A DNA stretch of 28,125 nt from Rhizophlyctis rosea (taxonomy: Eukaryota; Chytridiomycota; Chytridiomycetes; Rhizophlyctidales; Rhizophlyctidaceae). Location: NCBI GenBank assembly GCA_027596075.1, contig JADGJC010000407.1:3044-31168 (forward strand). Reading direction: 5' to 3'. Below, in pieces: positions 1 through 11,115 of the stretch. Under the pieces are notes generated by a model. The model did no database searches. It was not told where the DNA came from and saw only the letters and a list, made by a program, of their open reading frames with translations. Position 1 is the first letter of the stretch. The number at the start of each line of letters is the position of its first letter. Both the position numbers and the translations under genes were made by a program.

Positions 1-2
1 CA

Positions 3-3000
3 GGACAGCGGGTGCAGAGTGACGCTGTCAGCATACGATCCTACAAGTCGACCGTATCCTATACATCCGTCATGTCTGTTGTGACCCACACATCGACAAG
101 AGTTGAGGAAGTGGTGGGAGGTGGGAGCGAGGAGGGTGAGCGGATTGCTGGTGAGTAGCTTGGCAAAATTTGTTGTCTGTTGGAAATCATTTTGAACGGG
201 AGAGGGAGTGTTGTGTATTATTATCTTCCAGAGGCGTCACCTTTGTGGTATCACCAAATCTTGTGTCTAAACCCGTTTCATCTCGTTTTGCAGAGACGAC
301 GGACGTCATTTCCACCCCGCATGATGAGCAAACGAGCACGTTAATAAAGGCGGATTCGTCGGTGTCGGCAGGTGGAGCTACCTATTTTGCGGTTCCAGTG
401 GCGGTAAAGATCGGAAGTGCACGGGATGACGCGGTAGAGGAGACGGAGGTTTCCACAATACAGAATATTCCCGATGCTGTTTCTGAACATGAGGAAATCA
501 CGTCGATACATACTTCTGCGCCGATGAAGACAATCGAGCTTCACACCCCGTCTGATTCAACAACGGTCGAAGTAGATGATCAGACCAGTCTTACTACCAT
601 GACGGATGCAGTTGAAATCAAATCGGAGACCGAGGAGGACAATAGCGGTCATAAAGATTCAACTGCCATCGTGGCAGGGTTGGCATTGGCGGCGGGTGTG
701 GTGACGGGTTTATTCGGTGGGCGGAATGATGCAGCGTCGAAAATGGTCGATGATGAAGAAAGTGGGATGGAAGTCCCTGTTGTTCATGTGGTTGATGACC
801 CTGCAGCGTCTGTTGGAGATGGAAAACAGGAAGTCGTAGTCAACGGGCGGTCATCGAAAGATGCGGATATTGTATTAGTGCCTCAAGTGACTCCCGTCTA
901 CCATGTTGCCACCAACTTGAATGACGAAGTGGTGGTACCCGTTGCCCGACCTGTTGAGAAACCGACTCCTGTGGATATGTTGTCCCCGCCGGTGGACCAC
1001 CTATCTGAAGTTGCGCGAGTGGATAGACGCGACAGCGCTTCACCCGCCTCACCCATCACGGCCAAAATCATGGAGTTCCCCGCACCAAAAGTTGAAAATG
1101 TAGAAGACCTGGTCGCCATGCACAGTCAGCAGGTTACTGCTGTTGAGGTTGGGAAAGAGCAGTTTGTGCCGATGGATGGGATTGCGGAAGAGCAGGAGCA
1201 CACTCCGTCCACGACTATTCCTGCGACTCAGGGCGAGAGCTCGACACCAGCCCCGAAAATTGTTGCCGACACGCAGGAACCTCAACGGAAGATGAATGTT
1301 TTCTCCAAATTGACAACAACAGCGACCCCATCCATCATCCTCCCACCCCGCCATCCAACCTTGATAACCGAAGACTCCAGCCCCCTCCGCACACCCCGAT
1401 CTGCCAAATCCGCCGACCCCCTCGCCCACCCCTCCACCCAACCGCACACCATCCTCCAACCCACCGCCCCCACCACCCCACCATTGTCAAAGCCCAAAGC
1501 CGAAACCGTCCACATCCGAGACAAACCTCCCCATCTTTCACTGGCCCTTTCAGACAACTCTGACGACTTCGATCTATCCTCCTACGGATACGACCACACC
1601 CCCGCAGACCCAGACGTAGATCTCACGTTCCAAGTTGGACAGGACTTGCGCGCGGATTTGCCTATTGAGGCGGGGTTGGAGACGCGGTTGAGACGGCCGG
1701 AGGAGTTGGGGTTGATGGTTACAAGGAGGAGGGAGGGTGGTGGTGGGGGTGAAGAGAAGAGTCCGGCACCTAGTCGGAGGCCCGGGTTGGAGGGGTTGTT
1801 TGTTGTTGGTGCTGGTGTTGCAGCTGGTGTTGGGGATTATGTTCGACAAGATGATGGCCGGACGGGTGTAGAGTATGTTTCTTCCCCTTCAACGCAGACG
1901 ATGTATGTTATTGAACCGAGGGGACGGGATGAGTTTGGTGGTCCAGAGGAATTGCATGTTGATTCGGTGCCAGCAGCGAAGGTTGTGGATGTTGAAGAGC
2001 GGAGTATTAACTCGACGTCATCGTCTGTTGGAGCTATTGTGTCGACACCAGCAATGGAGACATCGCCCGGGAAGGGAGTAACGACGACCCTTTCCTCGTC
2101 TGCGGGGACCGACACAACGTTCGTGCCCTTGAAACGGGACAACAGAACCAGTTACATCTCCACAACCTCCACAGTCTACCTCACAAAACCGCAAACATCC
2201 GACTCCCAACTCGCATCCCCAGACACAATAGAAACAACAAAAACTTACCTCTCCAATCCACAAGTCTACATGTCCTACATCGACCACCCCTCCACCGCTG
2301 GACCCTCCAACTATACCGCCGGCCTGGAAGCCCCAACATTCCAAGGCCACAGCCACCGCGCCTCATTCGGCACCTTCGCAACAGACTACTCGATTGAACA
2401 TGCCGAACTAGACGACCAGCTCGGCGCGCCGGGGAATTTCGAAACTCGGCGGCAGTATAACGTGCCTCAGTCCGAGGTATCCCAATCAGAGGTATCACAC
2501 GTGACGGAGTCAGCATATGATTCCGGGTATGGGAGTGGAACGAACGGACCGGCGCATTATGCTGCTGCTGGAGGTGCGTCGGGGGTTAAGGGTAAAGGAA
2601 AAGGAAAAGGGAAAGACCAAGATACTCAATCGGATTCCGGATCTTCGTCATCGTCGTCGTCATCATCTTCTTCGTCGTCTGCATCATCGAAGAAAGAGAA
2701 GGCGGCCGCTGGTGCTGGTGGTGTGTTCGGAGTTTTCAAAGGTGGGAGACGAGAGGAGGGGAGGAGGGAGCAAGAAGGACGTGTCTCTGGAGGAGTGGAT
2801 TTGATCCATGATGAGGAACGCGCTGAGCGGAGAAGGAGAAAGAGAACGGGTTGCTGTCAGTGGACTATTGTCTTCATTTGGTATGAGGGGTGCTTTCTTT
2901 ACTTGTCCTCGTTATGAACATTGGATTTGTTGTTCCCCTCTTGGTGGCTGCTTTTACTGACTGAGCTTCATGTATCACAGTCTGATTTTCGCGATCACGG

Positions 3001-6000
3001 CATGGTCAATTGCTGATCCCATCCTGGAGCGGTCTATGCCGTTTTACGGATCTTCTCCGGAATTCAATACATCACCGAGACAAACCGCCTGGCCCTTCGA
3101 GGCATCTGCGATTGTCGCCGTAGCGGTCGCGCCGCTGTGGGCTTATTTCAGTGATTTCTTTGGGTATGTTCCATATGGAAGGCAGAAGAAGGCATTGAGC
3201 CGACATGAAGTAACTAACGTTTGCGTTATCTTATAGTCGAAAATGGCTGTTCATTATTGCTTTGGCCATCTTTTTGTTTGGAGAAGGGATCTGTGCCGCC
3301 ATCCAATGGTGGCCGGGCATCATTGTGATGAAGATCATTGCCGCTATCGTGAGTGCACGACGCGAGTTGTTGTCAATGATTTTGAAGTAGTGGGCTGATC
3401 ATTTGCCGACCATATTAGGGCGGAGGAGCCATTATGCCATTGGCATTTTTGATTCTGCTTGATGCTCGGGATTTCCGAAAACGCTCCAGGACAACAGGTA
3501 GGACCGCATTTCCTCACTCTTGAGTTTCGGCATCATTCCTAAGATCCCTCATACTAGCCGTCTACGCAACCATCGTGACGCTTGCCGCCATCTGCGGTCC
3601 CTGGGCAGGTTACGCCCTGGTATATTCAACCCCTGAGAAGTACCGCTGGACATTCTACATCCCCCTTATCATCGGTCTTGTCGGCCTAGTCTTGGCCTTC
3701 TTCCTCCCAGGCAGCATCCTTCCCCGTCACCGCCGCAAGGACAAGTCCAAAATCCACTTCATTGGCGCTCTGCTGCTAATGTTTGCATTGGCGTTCATCA
3801 TGTTTGGTGTCCAATGGGCAGCAGACGAGGCTCATGTGAGGAGGAGTGGTGATTTGGTGGAATCGGATGGGACCAAGGCACAGAACTTGAATTGGAGCGA
3901 TGAGTATGGGACGCCGAGTTGGGATGTAGTTCCTACGCCAACTTGGAATGGTGAGATAGTTCCAACGCCGGGATGGGGAGGTGATGGTTCGGGAAGCGAA
4001 CCTTCGAGCACAGGGTCGAGTGGGTCAGGGATCACTTCAGGCGGAACGGTCACGGCAATTCCTCCGGGCTTTGGGACTACGATGATTGGCGGAGGCTCTA
4101 CTACTGTTGCCACATCAGGAACTGTTTCAGTCACAGTAGTCCCGACAGTCACGGCAGTTCCGCCAAATTTCAGTACCACGGTGCAAGGCGGATCAATAAT
4201 CGCCTCTTCAGGAACAGTAACACTTACGGTCATTCCCACTGTCACGGCAATCCCACCAGGCTTTAGCACCAATGTGTCTGGAGGCTCCACAGTTGCATCG
4301 TCCGGCACGGTAACGCTGACCGTCGTCCCCACCGTAACCGCAGTACCCCCCAACTTCAGCACCACCGTCATTAGCGGCTCCACCATTGCATCGTCAGGAA
4401 CTGTCACTCTCACCGTCGTCCCAACCGTAACAGCACCCCCACCAAACTTCTCCACAACCGTCATCAGCGGCACGACCATCGCATCCTCCGGAACCGTTAC
4501 CCTAGCCATAAACCCAACCGTCACAGCCGTCCCACCAAGCTTCACAACAACGGTCCTAGGCGAAACAACCATCGCATCATCCGGTTCCGTCACTCTCACC
4601 GTCATACCAACCGTCACCGCCATCCCACCCGGCTTCAGCACAACAGTTGTAGGAGGATCAACTACACTCGCAACATCGGGCACCGTCACGCTCACACTCG
4701 TTCCCGCGACACCAACGTCCTCACCGGCGACATTGACATCATCAGCAGCGGGTCCATCGTCGACTGGGTCACCCAACGGGAGTTCACCGAATAGTGGATC
4801 CCCGACATTTGGCCAATCGAATGGTGACAATACAGATAATACCGCTGCAACGGCTTGCCCTATTCCGGATTATTTATCTGATGTGTCGCAGTTGTCGGGT
4901 GATGGACAAGTTGATGAGACGGTACAGCATACCACGCCGAAGGATGTGTGGATTGGGGTTTTGGTCGCTGCATTTGTCTTGGGTTTTGCACTGTAAGTTT
5001 CATTCTTGAGAATTTTGGGGCTCCGTTCTAGGAGAATGGTTGTGGAGATTGAGACTGCCTCGACGCTCACATTCGTAACACAGACTTGGACTTTTCTTAC
5101 GGAGTGTCAAACGGAAGGAGGAAGGGTGCGGGATGTTCCCAAGTGAGTTTCTGCTTCTTCCCGTCTCAAAAATATACTTTTTGGTCATGAAAACGTGAGC
5201 TGAACGCCCACCTTGCCCTGCAGTGGAAATGTTTCAACACCATGCTCTGAGAACAGTATACGCCGCCCTTCTTTTCTCTGGTATTTCCTTTTCAAGTAAG
5301 TTCAATGCCATCAACGCACCACCACCCCACAATTACTAACATCAACATCCCCCTCTCCAGCCATCATCCACCACCTCCCAATCTACTACTCCGTCATTCC
5401 CTGCGAAACGTCCCCCGCCCCACCAACCCTAACCCTCTACGCCCTCCTCGGCTCCCTCGTCGGCCTCGCACTCTGCCTCCTCTTCTCCTTCCGCTTCCTC
5501 ATCTCCCTCTTCAAATCAATCAACCTCTACAAACTCCAAGCCATCCTCGCCATGGTCGTCCTCCTCGCAGGAAGTATCATTCTCGCCGTCACAACGGGAG
5601 CACCAGACCAGGACACACACGTGGCGGATGGAATTGCGCTGGGGTGTGCGTGTGTGGCGGGTGTGTCGATTTTCCACGGGTTGGTTATGGCGGCTCAGAG
5701 GTTTTGCGAGAAGCGGTGTGAGGAGGAGAATAAGGGCAAGGATGGGAATGTGGCGGAGGCGGATAGGGAACGACAGGATAGGCTTATGACGGCTGTGACG
5801 GCCGCTACGCAGGTGTTCTGGATGTGTAAGTAGTAGTTCATGGCAGGCCCTTCCTTTTTCAGCATAGCGTTTCTGGGTCTTTATCGTGTGTGCTGATCGC
5901 CTTTTTTTCCCCTGCTACAGTGGGCGTCGCCCTAGGCGCAGCAATCTCCAATGCCGTCTTCCGCTCCCTCGTCGTCACCCACCTCCTAACCCAAGAAAAC

Positions 6001-6243
6001 TACGACCCAGTCAAAGCCCGCCTTGTCGCCATCACCAAATCTATACCCCCAGGCAACGGCCCAGACTCCACCGCCGCAGCAGACGCAATCTCCTCAGCGG
6101 TCCGCCTCGTCCACCGAGCCATCGCCCTCCCCCTCGTCATCCTCGCCCTCATCTTAGTCCTCCTCATCTGGGTCATGCGTCCATTATCCAAACGCAAAAG
6201 CAGAAAGCGGAGGGCGGAACAACAAGCAAGTCAGAGAGCTTAG
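3..6243 (+). CDS. Giant 14-helix MFS (DHA2-like) transporter with disordered N-terminus and Ser/Thr repeat loop, 5'-truncated
   Basis: Putative proton-coupled drug or solute transporter in a cell membrane; the substrate is not predictable. Exons: 3-150, 294-2880, 2981-3163, 3237-3348, 3419-3497, 3558-4992, 5084-5142, 5224-5295, 5361-5825, 5921-6243. They join in frame to at least 1820 residues, and the start lies upstream of the window. Residues 1 to about 900 are low-complexity, rich in Ser, Thr, Pro and Val, with a poly-Ser run and a KGKGKGKGK run. Fourteen hydrophobic helices follow. Family marks are motif A between helices 2 and 3 (DFFGRKWLF), GGGAIMPLA in helix 4 and an ICGPWAG motif C-like helix 5. 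Helices 7 (FIGALLLMFALAFIMFG) and 8 (WIGVLVAAFVLGFALLGLFL) are separated by about 360 residues holding seven 31-residue repeats; by MFS topology this loop is extracellular. Fold assignment is firm, function is inferred. Confidence 0.85.
4049..4700 (+). repeat. Seven tandem 93-bp coding repeats (31 aa) in the MFS loop
   Basis: Copies begin at about 4049, 4148, 4241, 4334, 4427, 4520 and 4613. The first spacing is 99 bp and the rest are exactly 93 bp. Each unit carries VTA-x-PP-x-F followed by STTV, a Gly/Ser stretch, an ASSGTVTL-like segment and VVPT. Protein copies are nearly alike while the DNA copies differ at many third positions, so the array is old and selected at protein level. It is Thr/Ser/Pro-rich and is probably O-glycosylated if exposed outside the cell. 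Confidence 0.9.
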
Positions 6244-6711
6244 TGTGTGTAATTTTGTTTTCTTATTCCCCCAAGTTTTGGCAAAAGGTGTAATGTGTTA
6301 ATTTTTTCCCTGTTTGTTCCACTCCTTTTTGATTGCATTTAGATATAGTTAGCAGTGTCCTCATTTTAAGTTCTGTTTACCCATGTAGTTTTAACCAAAA
6401 TTTCGCTTGTGAAGAAACCGTGGAAGTCCATATGTTATTGTGCATGCAGGGTTGACCCCCTCGTCGAGCACTTGATTGCCTTTTTTTTTCTGTTTGTGAT
6501 GGCCCTATGACGATCTTACTTGGTGTAAGAGGTGCACTGATGCATCACTGGATTTCAGGTCCAGATGGGAAGTGCCGGAGGAAGGACAACGAGATTAACC
6601 CTGCAGACAAACGATTGAGATTGGCCAATCCGACAAACCCTTGCTATTCCCAACTTTCACGCCACACACAGGACGAAGCTCTACCGCTACATGTATAAGC
6701 GCCTTTAAACC
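6244..6711. other. Convergent intergenic region
   Basis: These 468 bp separate the 3' ends of the MFS gene (+) and the F-box gene (-). The stretch is T-rich on the + strand, with a run of nine T at about 6481-6489. I see no coding sequence, RNA gene or convincing repeat; it probably holds both 3' UTRs. Confidence 0.5.
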
Positions 6712-7689
6712 TCATCCATCACCACCCTCCTCCATATTATACGCCCAATCAGGATCCCAATGAACCTCCACCCCATTCTTCAAAGTACAACTTGTAAGCC
6801 ACCCCAACCCATGCGTCGCCTCAAAATACGAAAACGGCAACGTCGGCGGTGCAAACACCGCCGGCACACCAGTCTGCTCCGCCAAACCCCCCAAACCACG
6901 CACAACAGCATACTTGGCTTCCCGCTGCCGTCCAACACTCTTCGCAAGAGTGACGAAATATTTCCCGGGCCAGTCTGAATCGTCGGTGGTGGTGATCGTG
7001 TCGCCGAAATGGAGGGTTCGGCCGAGGTTGGGGTAGGCGGGTTTGGGGGAGGTGAGGAAGGCCGTGATGGTCCAGGAGCTGTCTTCGGGAATGTAGGCGA
7101 TTTGATGTTCGTGGTTGACTTTGTAATGTTTCACGTCTTCTGGGTCTTTATTGCGGATAACGTCTCCGTCCCACAATCCTCCTTCCACTACAATTCCCTC
7201 TGATGTATCACCCTTCTCTTCCTCCCCACCCTCCTCTTCCTCCCCACCCTCCTCTTCCTCCTCCTCCTCCTCTTCCCCATCATCTCCCATCTTCTCATAA
7301 TACGCCTCCTGATCTATCCAATCGCACAAATCATGATGCTTCGACCTCCCACCCATCGCCATAATAAGCGCACACCGCATCCACACACTCCTAACCATCC
7401 TTCCCTTCCCCACTTTCCGATTCTGATCAGTATACGCAGGATCGCTCAACATCTTCTTCAGGGCTGCTGATTCTTTGATTTCAACCGATTCCTCACTAAA
7501 TGACTCAAATGACTCATTTTCGATGTACAAAGACCGCCAGAGGGTTGCGTCTGTGGCTATGACGGCGTAATTGGCGGCATTGGTGAGTGCCAGGCGGAGA
7601 GTGTCTTTTATGGAGGGGAAAAGGTAATTGGCGATGATGTTGATCGATTCCGGGGGAATGGTGGTGAGGGAGGATGGTGTGCCGGGCAT
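6712..7689 (-). CDS. F-box-like protein with acidic tract, unknown target
   Basis: Single-exon gene of 325 residues. The start at 7689 (MPGTPSSLTTIPPES) is preferred because the F-box-like segment follows at once: about residues 10-55, IPPESINIIANYLFPSIKDT, then LRLALTNAANYAVIATDATLWRSLYI. F-box proteins usually link substrates to an SCF ubiquitin ligase through Skp1. A Glu/Gly-rich tract lies at about residues 140-165. The C-terminal 170 residues look globular and carry aromatic and Trp residues (WTITAFLT, DWPGKYFV, VHWDPDWAYN), but I recognise no known repeat or domain, so the substrate is unknown. The frame stays open for 74 more codons upstream, to an ATG at 7911, so a longer form is possible. 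The F-box call rests on a degenerate motif. Confidence 0.65.
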   Translation of the reverse strand: MPGTPSSLTTIPPESINIIANYLFPSIKDTLRLALTNAANYAVIATDATLWRSLYIENESFESFSEESVEIKESAALKKMLSDPAYTDQNRKVGKGRMVRSVWMRCALIMAMGGRSKHHDLCDWIDQEAYYEKMGDDGEEEEEEEEEGGEEEEGGEEEKGDTSEGIVVEGGLWDGDVIRNKDPEDVKHYKVNHEHQIAYIPEDSSWTITAFLTSPKPAYPNLGRTLHFGDTITTTDDSDWPGKYFVTLAKSVGRQREAKYAVVRGLGGLAEQTGVPAVFAPPTLPFSYFEATHGLGWLTSCTLKNGVEVHWDPDWAYNMEEGGDG

Positions 7690-7951
7690 TGTGTGCGAAG
7701 TTTGATAGTGTCCCTTTGAGTGGGAAGAGAATTTGATTTCCGGGTTAACTAGGTTAGATGTAATTCTTTGAAAAAAAGTACGAAGATGAATGACTTTGAG
7801 AGTAGGCTTTATAGTTTGGACAGTTGTCCGCATCCATTTCAACGCCTCAATAGAACCCGCATGGTCTCGAACTTCGACGAGCTTTTTGAATGCGCTCTCC
7901 CCAACTCTCAACCTCAGGAGTCAGATCATGAATGACAGAGACCCCAATGTA

Positions 7952-7960
7952 GTCACGTGA
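7952..7960. promoter_or_regulatory. E-box-like palindrome GTCACGTGA
   Basis: The palindromic CACGTG core with GT/GA flanks lies about 265 bp upstream of the preferred F-box gene start. Fungal bHLH factors of the Cbf1 type bind such sites. Presence of the motif is certain; function is guesswork. Confidence 0.3.
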
Positions 7961-8314
7961 TTTTACTAGGTTGACATAGGACCATATATGGACCCTGGCG
8001 TATGGCCGGCACCATCCCCAATTCAGTGTAGTCGAACTGCGAAGGTAGAGATATACAACCTTTGGATGACTATTTCACAAATTTCCGGCTTATTCGCTAA
8101 GCTGCTTCTAGCACAGAGCACCCAGCAAAAAACATCGTGCTGCAAACCTCCAGCAGCCAAGTCAAAGACTGTCGACCTGTGAACGTGCCTCCAAAACCGC
8201 CTTCCGCACCGGACTGAGGCGTGTTTAAGCCCCCATATACAAGCCGAACATTTGACGGCACAGTCATGATCTTAAACCATACAATCTTGACGCGGTCTTT
8301 GATATGTACGGTAA

Positions 8315-8415
8315 GTCCCAATGGCTGAGTGGCCGATGGACACGCAACCAGCGTGTTCGCAACGTGGCCACCCGAGGTCGGGGGTTCGGATCCTAGCCCA
8401 GCCCAATTTTTTTTT
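8315..8415 (+). other. tRNA-like Pol III element (possible SINE head or tRNA pseudogene)
   Basis: The stretch has a good A box (TGGCTGAGTGG, 8322-8332), a near-consensus B box (GGTTCGGATCC, about 8382-8392) and a T9 run at 8407-8415 that would end Pol III transcription. A hairpin ACACG-CAACCAG-CGTGT lies where an anticodon arm would be, but the base before the would-be anticodon is A instead of the invariant T. The segment GTCCCAA that would be the 5' acceptor strand does not pair with the 3' side, and the T stem has only about three pairs. It therefore looks like a tRNA-derived retroelement head or a pseudogene, not a working tRNA. Confidence 0.5.
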
Positions 8416-8724
8416 GCGAATTTTTGGTTTTTTTGCACACAGCTCGGCAGGCAGGCATGATTAGGGCACCCGCGTAGCGGTTGGTGATGGTATTGCAAAA
8501 CCTTACCCCTCTCAAGGCCGCCAAGACACAGGCACGCAATGTTGGAAGCATCAACGCTGGTACACGGACTTCCTAACACCAGAAACACAGGCAGATATCG
8601 AAAAAGTACCATAGCACATCATTCAAACTTGAAAAACAAACGAAACGAAAAAAACGCATACATGCATATGAAGCCTCCATCAAAGCAAACAAAACCCCCG
8701 AAAATTACTTTCAAACCACCCACC

Positions 8725-10755
8725 CTAATCCTCCCAATCATCCTCATCCTCATCCTCATCCGAATCAGACCCCGCAAGCGCATTCTTCCGATCATTCAAC
8801 GCACTCCTCAACGCAGCCGCCAAATCATTATCACTCGCACCCCCACTCGGCGCCGGCGCCGGGCTCGGAGCCGACTCCCTGACAGCACCAGCCTTCAACG
8901 CCCCAACACCACCAGCAGACCGAATGGCTTCCATCAAACTGCCACGACCGTCACCGCCACCCATGGGCGGCATCGGGGGTCGTGGACCCGCACTGACGCC
9001 TGCATCAGGCGCACGCGGCGGCGGTGGAGGCGGGCCTCCAGCTGCGGGAGGAGGGGGTGGGGGAGGTGCACCCGCACCTGGAGGAGGAGGAGGAGGTGGG
9101 GGTGGAGGTCCTCCGGCGGCAGGAGCGTAGTAGGGTTCCGGCTCCGGCTCGGGCTGCGCGTAGACTGGAGCCCGCGGTGGAGTTGCAGGGACGTATGCGT
9201 CACGCGGTGGCGGCGGGGGCGGCCCAGTCTGGGGTCGCATTGGAGTAGGTGGTGCCGGGGCAGCCGTAGGACCCGGTCGAGAGGGTGGTGGCGGCGGAGC
9301 GGCCCTTTGCCTGCTGGGCGGAGGTGGGGGAGGTGCGCGGCGTACTGGATTGCGTAATGTTCCAATGGTGAGCGATTATGTCGCTATCTGATCAGAACCG
9401 CTAATACTTACCAGCACCCGCTCCAGATGGCGGAACAGGAGGGCCCGTCACCGAAGGTCGCGACGGAGGCAAAGCCGGTGCACCCGGTGTTGCTTCCGCA
9501 GTCGAAGGGGGACGGCCGCCGGCGGCTGCATGCTGTTTCATGAACCTTTTGACGACCTTTTGAGTTTCTCGGTCGTTTTGCAATTGGTCCTGGAAACGGA
9601 GTGAAAACAACATTCAACAGTTTTTACAAGATTGATTCTATTACCTCTGTGATACCAGCTTTGGCAAAGATGACCTTCCATTCCATGGGAATGTTTTGAG
9701 CCTGTATGTGAAGAGACGAATCAACAATCTGGAAGCCGCACAAAACCTTAAAAAAGGCAAACATACACTGAATCCAGTCTTGGCGTTGTATCCGACGTGA
9801 CTGACGTGTCTGCAGACGAAGATCACAATGAGTGTCAACTAGCATTGCCCGCTGCCAAGATGAAGCGCACACGAACGTACTCAAAGTTGGACGGCGCAGA
9901 AATCATCGACTTGTCAATCTTGCCCTTAGTCTTCTTCCCCTTTGTCTTCCCCATACTGCCAAGAAACCCGCCCGAATTTTCCTTCTGGTGTTTCTTGCCG
10001 GCATCCTTGACTTGACTGGTACTGGCACTCTTCGGAAGCCCAGCCACAGGGGAAGCAGCCGCTGCGGGAGCTGCGACGCTGGGACGCGCTGGCGCAGCGG
10101 GTGCGGGAGCTCCCATGATGGGCATCGGAGGACCGGTGGTGCTGGGACGAGACGTGACACTCGGGCGCGACGAAACGCTGGAGCGTGCGGATGATGCTTC
10201 ACGGCCCAAATAGGCTGAATGGAAGTCGGCCGCGTCGGACTCATCAGCGAAGGAGAAACCGGCCATGGAGTTCTATCAAGCCCCAGTCGGTCAATGTGTA
10301 TCCTACTGTTTCCATCTCCTCACACAACTTACCGGTCCCAAAAAACTATGGAAGAAAGGCCGATCAGCATAATACTTCACATCGCGTGACAAGTCCTGGT
10401 TCCAAATGGAGCGGCCGGTCTACATGGAATAAACCATGAGAAAAGTGTGCTTTTGCACAGCTCCGGTTGACGTGTTGGCTGTCACGCAGTAACTCACCGA
10501 CAAATCAACCAAAACAAACTGGAACCCTCCATTCCCATCACTGACGAGCGCCACCGCACCAACTTTGCCGGAGTAAGTCCATTCGCGCGGGTTTGGGTGT
10601 GCGTGGTAGAGACGGGCTACAGTCATTGACAAGACCTAATTGACGGTAAGTGAGTTTCACGGAAGGAGGACGACTTCATAGTGGCGACTAAGACATACGT
10701 CGCCTTGCACCGCGGTCTGGACCTTCCTCGTCTCGTCAAAAAGCAAGGTTGGCAT
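8725..10755 (-). CDS. LAS17: WASP/Las17-type Arp2/3 activator with WH1, CRIB, proline-rich and VCA regions
   Basis: Nucleation-promoting factor that activates the Arp2/3 complex to build branched actin. Exons from the 5' end: 10755-10699, 10635-10498, 10419-10333, 10272-9881, 9809-9767, 9701-9645, 9589-9412, 9344-8725; 523 residues, all junctions in frame. WH1 covers about residues 15-115 (TVARLYHAHPNPREWTYSGK, then RPFFHSFLG). The GBD/CRIB is at about 211-275, with core ISAPSNFEHVSHVGYNAKTG restored exactly by the GTACGT donor at 9880. Long polyproline runs lie at about 285-440. The single WH2 is at 451-469 (GRGSLMEAIRSAGGVGALK), the central helix at 490-509, and the acidic tail ends DEDDWED with the tryptophan needed for Arp2/3 contact. 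A CRIB implies control by Cdc42/Rac GTPases, unlike yeast Las17. Confidence 0.95.
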
Positions 10756-11098
10756 AGTGTTTCTTTCTGTTGGCTGGGTAAGGAGTCGGTAAACTTGTTC
10801 TGAGGTCGCGGCGTGCGGCGTGCTTGTCTTTGAATCGCTTGGACCTACCTGAAGATAGTTTCAGGGTAACAGCTGGAGGAGAGGGATTGGCCCTTCTCTA
10901 TTGATTTGTTGTGTATTGAAGAGGCCTCTTTAGATAGTCGAACTTCCCAGTATTCTTGATGCTGCCAATATTCCAGATGGTGTTTGACTGACAGCCAGCG
11001 TGCAGGCCAGTGTGGTGGGTGGCCTTGGCATGACAAAGTCTTGGCACCCGGTAGGTCCTGGGACCCAGCCCCATGTGTGGCTGTGCACCCCCCTACAA

Positions 11099-11115
11099 TG
11101 AGTCACTCTGACTCA
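11099..11115. promoter_or_regulatory. Inverted pair of TGAGTCA/TGACTCA (AP-1/Gcn4-type) sites
   Basis: TGAGTCA, a 3-bp spacer CTC, then TGACTCA form a perfect inverted repeat about 345 bp upstream of the LAS17 start. Fungal bZIP factors such as Gcn4 and AP-1-like proteins bind TGASTCA. Binding here is inferred only. Confidence 0.4.

Larger units (their letters stand above)
7690..8724. other. Intergenic region between F-box and WASP genes
   Basis: About 1 kb between the 5' end of the F-box gene and the 3' end of the WASP gene. It holds the E-box at 7952, the tRNA-like element at 8315 and further T runs at 8411-8433. A minus-strand frame open from 8612 to 8097 runs straight through the Pol III element and matches nothing I know, so I take it as chance. 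Confidence 0.5.

Noticed and set aside
3832..4830. 332-codon open frame on the minus strand opposite the MFS repeats
   Set aside because: It is the antisense shadow of the 93-bp array, keeping its periodicity; the plus strand fits the MFS gene on both sides.
7690..7911. Extended N-terminus of the F-box gene
   Set aside because: The upstream 74 codons look unlike the rest and precede an ATG in good context just before the F-box; kept only as an alternative.
8315..8406. Functional tRNA (Ser- or Leu-like, with a long variable arm)
   Set aside because: No acceptor pairing, weak T stem and no U33, so I list it only as a tRNA-like element.
8097..8612. 171-codon minus-strand frame over the tRNA-like element
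   Set aside because: It translates straight through A box, B box and T run, with no family resemblance; chance frames over tRNA-like DNA are common.
8539..9357. 272-codon plus-strand frame rich in Arg
   Set aside because: It is antisense to the proline-rich WASP exon, whose sense reading ends in a canonical VCA region.
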